NCBI GenBank assembly: GCA_902766415.1
Contig: CACXDR010000116.1
Coordinates: 1-7,871, forward strand
Direction of reading: 5' to 3'
Origin: an uncultured Lachnospiraceae bacterium
Lineage (GTDB): Bacteria; Bacillota_A; Clostridia; Lachnospirales; Lachnospiraceae
Length of the DNA: 7,871 nt
Positions 6,035-7,871 of this stretch are shown piece by piece. Position numbers and translations under genes: made by a program. Under the pieces are notes generated by a model. It worked only from the letters and a program-made list of their open reading frames with translations. It did no database searches and was not told the origin of the DNA. Numbering within the stretch: position 1 is the stretch's first letter; the number at the start of each line of letters is the position of its first letter.

Positions 6035-7108
6035 TCAGAGGCCGAGAGCCTTGATGCACTCCGGGCTTAAGAGGGTCATGATCTCGTCGTTGACCGGCTG
6101 GACAGCATCCTTGAAGGTCTGCAGCTCTTCTGCGGTCGGGACATAGATCTCGCAGCCGGCGTCAAGGAACGCCTGCTTGCACATAGCTTCCTGGTCGTTC
6201 ATGTACTGGCGGGCATAGAGGGCAGCCTCATGAGCGCACTCGTCGATGAGGGCCTGGGTATCCGGGGACCACTTGTCCCACTGGCGCTTGTCGGCAAGGA
6301 TGTCATAAGCGGAGCAGATGATGCCGCACTCGCAGACATACTTCTGGACTTCCTGGAAGGAAGCGGACCACATGGTCTGGTAGCCGTTGGTCTGGCCGTC
6401 GACAGTACCGGTCTGAAGCGCGCTGTACAGCTCGGAGAAGCTCATGTTGACCGGGTCTGCGCCCATTGCGCGCTGCATCTTCATCTGGGTGTCGCCGTAA
6501 GCGCGCATCTTGAGGTCCTTCATATCCGCGACCGTGTGGATGGGGCGCTTGTTGTCGGTCAGGTGCTGGATGCCGTTCGGCAGGGTGTAGAAATACTTGA
6601 TGTTGTACTTCTCATAGACGGTGCCGATGTACTTTCCGAGCTCGCCGTCGAAGTTCTTGTACATATCCTCGTAGGTCGGGTTCGCGAACAGAAGCGCGTT
6701 TGCGTAGAAATCATTGTCGATGACGTTGAAGGAGGTCTCGGAGATGATCGCCATCTCGAAGGCGCCGCCCGCGACCATCATCTCAACGTGGCGCTGCATG
6801 TCGCCGCCGGAAAGCTGGCAGTTCGGATAACGGTCGACCTGGATCGCTCCGCCGCTGCGCTCCTCGACAAGCTCCTCGAACTTGATCGCGGTCACGCCGT
6901 CCATGCCGGTGTCGCCGGTCGCGTAGCTGAACTTGATGTTGAGCTTGTCATAAGCCGGGCCGGATGCCGCAGCCGTGGTCTCAGCCGCCGCGCCGCCTGC
7001 CGCCGCGGTCGTCGCTGCCGCAGTCGTGGAAGCGGAGGAACCGCCGCCGCATGCCGCAAGACCCATCATCATCGATCCAGCAAGAACAAGAGACATCACC
7101 TTTTTCAT
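6035..7108 (-). CDS. dctP: TRAP transporter solute-binding lipoprotein (DctP type)
   Basis: A 357-residue extracytoplasmic receptor that captures the substrate and hands it to the DctQ/DctM membrane pair. Seen: a lipoprotein signal peptide MKKVMSLVLAGSMMMGLAAC with lipobox LAAC and lipidated C20, then an Ala/Thr/Ser/Gly linker to about residue 50 that should tether it to the outer face of the membrane. The mature domain has DctP landmarks: FEELVEERSGGAIQV (77-91), LTDNKRPIHTVADMKDLKMRAYG (183-205) and FSELYSALQTGTVDGQTNG (224-242). R202 sits where the family has the arginine that clamps the substrate carboxylate, and N241 where a conserved asparagine usually lies, so an organic acid ligand is likely. 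AAAGGAG lies 9 nt before the ATG. It is the first gene of the operon behind the sigma-54 promoter. The exact ligand cannot be read from sequence. Confidence 0.96.
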   Translation of the reverse strand: MKKVMSLVLAGSMMMGLAACGGGSSASTTAAATTAAAGGAAAETTAAASGPAYDKLNIKFSYATGDTGMDGVTAIKFEELVEERSGGAIQVDRYPNCQLSGGDMQRHVEMMVAGGAFEMAIISETSFNVIDNDFYANALLFANPTYEDMYKNFDGELGKYIGTVYEKYNIKYFYTLPNGIQHLTDNKRPIHTVADMKDLKMRAYGDTQMKMQRAMGADPVNMSFSELYSALQTGTVDGQTNGYQTMWSASFQEVQKYVCECGIICSAYDILADKRQWDKWSPDTQALIDECAHEAALYARQYMNDQEAMCKQAFLDAGCEIYVPTAEELQTFKDAVQPVNDEIMTLLSPECIKALGL

Positions 7109-7142
7109 ATACTTTTACTCCTTTCAGGAAAGTGTGCGGAAT

Positions 7143-7162
7143 GATCATTACCCCTAATGATC
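7143..7162. promoter_or_regulatory. Perfect dyad at the predicted 5' end of the TRAP mRNA
   Basis: GATCATTA and TAATGATC form a perfect 8-bp inverted repeat around a 4-nt GGGG/CCCC spacer. It begins about 3 nt downstream of the start point (about 7165) predicted from the sigma-54 promoter and ends 34 nt before the dctP ATG; it does not cover the Shine-Dalgarno. As DNA it has the size and symmetry of a repressor operator; as RNA it would be a 5'-terminal stem-loop that could protect the message. I cannot tell which. Confidence 0.6.
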
Positions 7163-7175
7163 TTACCTTCTGTTA

Positions 7176-7191
7176 AGCAATATTCATGCCA
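7176..7191 (-). promoter_or_regulatory. Sigma-54 (-24/-12) promoter of the TRAP operon
   Basis: On the minus strand the 16 bases read TGGCATGAATATTGCT, which fits the sigma-54 consensus TGGCAY-R-N4-TTGCW at every defined position, with the invariant GG (7189-7190) and GC (7177-7178) at the correct 10-bp spacing. The predicted start is about 7165, giving a leader of about 57 nt to dctP. A sigma-54 activator gene immediately upstream and tandem activator-like sites beside it support the call. Confidence 0.9.
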
Positions 7192-7208
7192 TCTTTTCCG
7201 GAAAGCGC

Positions 7209-7250
7209 GTTTTGAGGATCATGCACAAAGTTTTGAGGATCATGCACAAA
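7209..7250. promoter_or_regulatory. Tandem 21-bp repeats, likely activator binding sites
   Basis: Two perfect, directly abutting copies of a 21-bp unit occupy 7209-7229 and 7230-7250. Each contains an imperfect palindrome that on the minus strand reads TTTGTGCAT-G-ATCCTCAAA, with 7 of 9 arm positions symmetric. A 21-bp period is two helical turns, so two dimers would bind the same face of the DNA. Centres lie near -54 and -75 from the predicted start, immediately upstream of the -24 element and closer than many enhancers. The neighbouring sigma-54 activator is the obvious candidate binder (inference). Confidence 0.78.
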
Positions 7251-7270
7251 GTATTCTGTATTTAGGTAAT

Positions 7271-7304
7271 AAAAAACGGGCGGAAGACCGGATCTTCACG
7301 CCCG
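7271..7304 (-). terminator. Intrinsic terminator after the sigma-54 activator gene
   Basis: On the minus strand CGGGCG-t-GAAGA pairs with TCTTC-CGCCCG (11 bp with one bulged base, 5-nt loop; stem 7277-7304) and runs straight into TTTTTT (7271-7276). It lies 82 nt after the regulator stop codon and ends that transcript before the TRAP control region, so the TRAP operon relies on its own promoter. Confidence 0.88.
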
Positions 7305-7345
7305 CTGATTATCAATTCTGAAAAAGGCTGCCTTTATTAATTCTT

Positions 7346-7366
7346 AAAAATGAGAAACAATTCTCA
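7346..7366 (-). terminator. A-T-rich dyad with T-run just after the regulator gene
   Basis: tgagaa (7351-7356) and ttctca (7361-7366) form a perfect 6-bp inverted repeat with a 4-nt spacer. On the minus strand it is followed by TTTTT (7346-7350). It begins 20 nt after the regulator stop codon and may be a weak first terminator ahead of the stronger one at 7271-7304. It also has the shape of a protein-binding site, so the call is tentative. Confidence 0.4.
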
Positions 7367-7385
7367 AACGTGATACTTAAGACTG

Positions 7386-7871
7386 TCATCCCTTCTGGTA
7401 TTCCGCCTGCTTCCTGTAGTAGGTCGCCGTGCTGATCTTCAGCTCGTCACAGAACGAGCGGATGTCCGGAACAGTCGGCTTCCCGTCATGCGCCTCAAGG
7501 AAATCCCGGAAGACGCCTGCCTCGAAACGCGCCACGCGCTCCTTCAGCGTTCCTCCGCCCTCCCCGGGAAGGCCGGCCTCCTGCACGTCCGCGCCCTTCT
7601 TCTCGCGGAGCCGCGGCGGCAGCGTGCCCACCGTAAGGATCGCGTTCTGCTCGAAATTCATCATATACTCGACCGCGTTCTCAAGCTCGCGGACGTTGCC
7701 CGGCCAGTCATAGCTTAAAAAGATGGCCGCCACCTCATTCGAGATGCCCCGCACGGATTTCTGCACCTTCCGGTTGTAGTTCCCGATAAAGTGCCTGGCA
7801 AGCGGGATGATGTCCTCCGGCCGCTCCCTGAGCGGCGGAAGCGCGAACGGGATCACGCTCAGGCGGTAATA
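7386..7871 (-). CDS. Sigma-54-dependent enhancer-binding transcriptional regulator (C-terminal part)
   Basis: The frame enters from the window edge, so only the last 161 residues are visible. They begin YYRLSVIPFALPPLRERPEDI, the end of the AAA+ sigma-54 activation domain (R-finger region and the PPLRER block at 12-17), then YDWPGNVRELEN (54-65), the sensor II signature. A Gly-rich linker (about 93-108) leads to a C-terminal helix-turn-helix with DELKISTATYYRK (142-154), a Fis-type recognition helix. Family knowledge: such proteins hydrolyse ATP to remodel closed sigma-54 polymerase complexes, usually in response to an N-terminal sensor domain, which lies outside the window. The Walker motifs and GAFTGA loop are also off-window. 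A GTG at 7856 is an internal Val codon, not a start. Its location next to tandem repeats and a sigma-54 promoter indicates that it activates the adjacent TRAP operon. Confidence 0.94.
   Translation of the reverse strand, partial: YYRLSVIPFALPPLRERPEDIIPLARHFIGNYNRKVQKSVRGISNEVAAIFLSYDWPGNVRELENAVEYMMNFEQNAILTVGTLPPRLREKKGADVQEAGLPGEGGGTLKERVARFEAGVFRDFLEAHDGKPTVPDIRSFCDELKISTATYYRKQAEYQKG

Noticed and set aside
1..7871. CRISPR arrays, insertion sequences, tRNA or rRNA genes, phage genes
   Set aside because: I looked for spaced repeats, transposase motifs, terminal inverted repeats and tRNA-like cloverleaf ends and saw none. The 21-bp tandem repeats have no spacers, so they are not a CRISPR array.

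Overview
This window looks like chromosomal DNA from a high-GC member of the Firmicutes, most likely a Lachnospiraceae-type clostridium. The signs are strong AAAGGAG-type ribosome binding sites, a lipoprotein solute receptor with a long Ala/Thr/Ser linker after its lipobox, a TRAP transporter driven by a sigma-54 activator, and tightly packed co-directional genes with intrinsic terminators. The assignment is from style only; no marker gene is present. Every gene I can support lies on the minus strand, so transcription runs from high to low coordinates.

Upstream end (7109-7871): the C-terminal 161 residues of a sigma-54-dependent enhancer-binding protein run in from the window edge and end at 7386. 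A strong intrinsic terminator follows (7271-7304). Next comes a compact control region: two perfect tandem 21-bp repeats, each an imperfect dyad (7209-7250); a full-match -24/-12 sigma-54 promoter (7176-7191); and a perfect 8-bp-arm dyad just downstream of the predicted start point (7143-7162).

Centre (3236-7108): a complete TRAP transporter operon in the order receptor (dctP type, 6035-7108), small membrane subunit (dctQ type, 5374-5886) and large membrane subunit (dctM type, 4097-5377). A stable hairpin separates receptor from dctQ, and the two membrane genes overlap by 4 bp. A nitrilase-superfamily amidase (3236-4036) follows 60 bp after dctM with its own strong ribosome binding site, then a terminator-like hairpin.

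Downstream (1031-3106): a DMT/EamA permease and a creatininase-family metal amidohydrolase, then a 340-bp gene-free stretch with repeats, a long hairpin, a textbook terminator and the extended -10 promoter of the last gene. That gene (107-1030) is a DUF2971 protein forming its own transcription unit. It is followed by a hairpin and possibly the first codons of another gene running off the left edge.

Working model (inference): the sigma-54 activator senses a small carboxylate or amide-bearing compound, binds the tandem repeats and switches on the TRAP importer. The nitrilase-type amidase, and perhaps the creatininase-family enzyme, hydrolyse C-N bonds in the imported compound, and the EamA permease may export a product or handle a related metabolite. 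The DUF2971 gene appears functionally separate.
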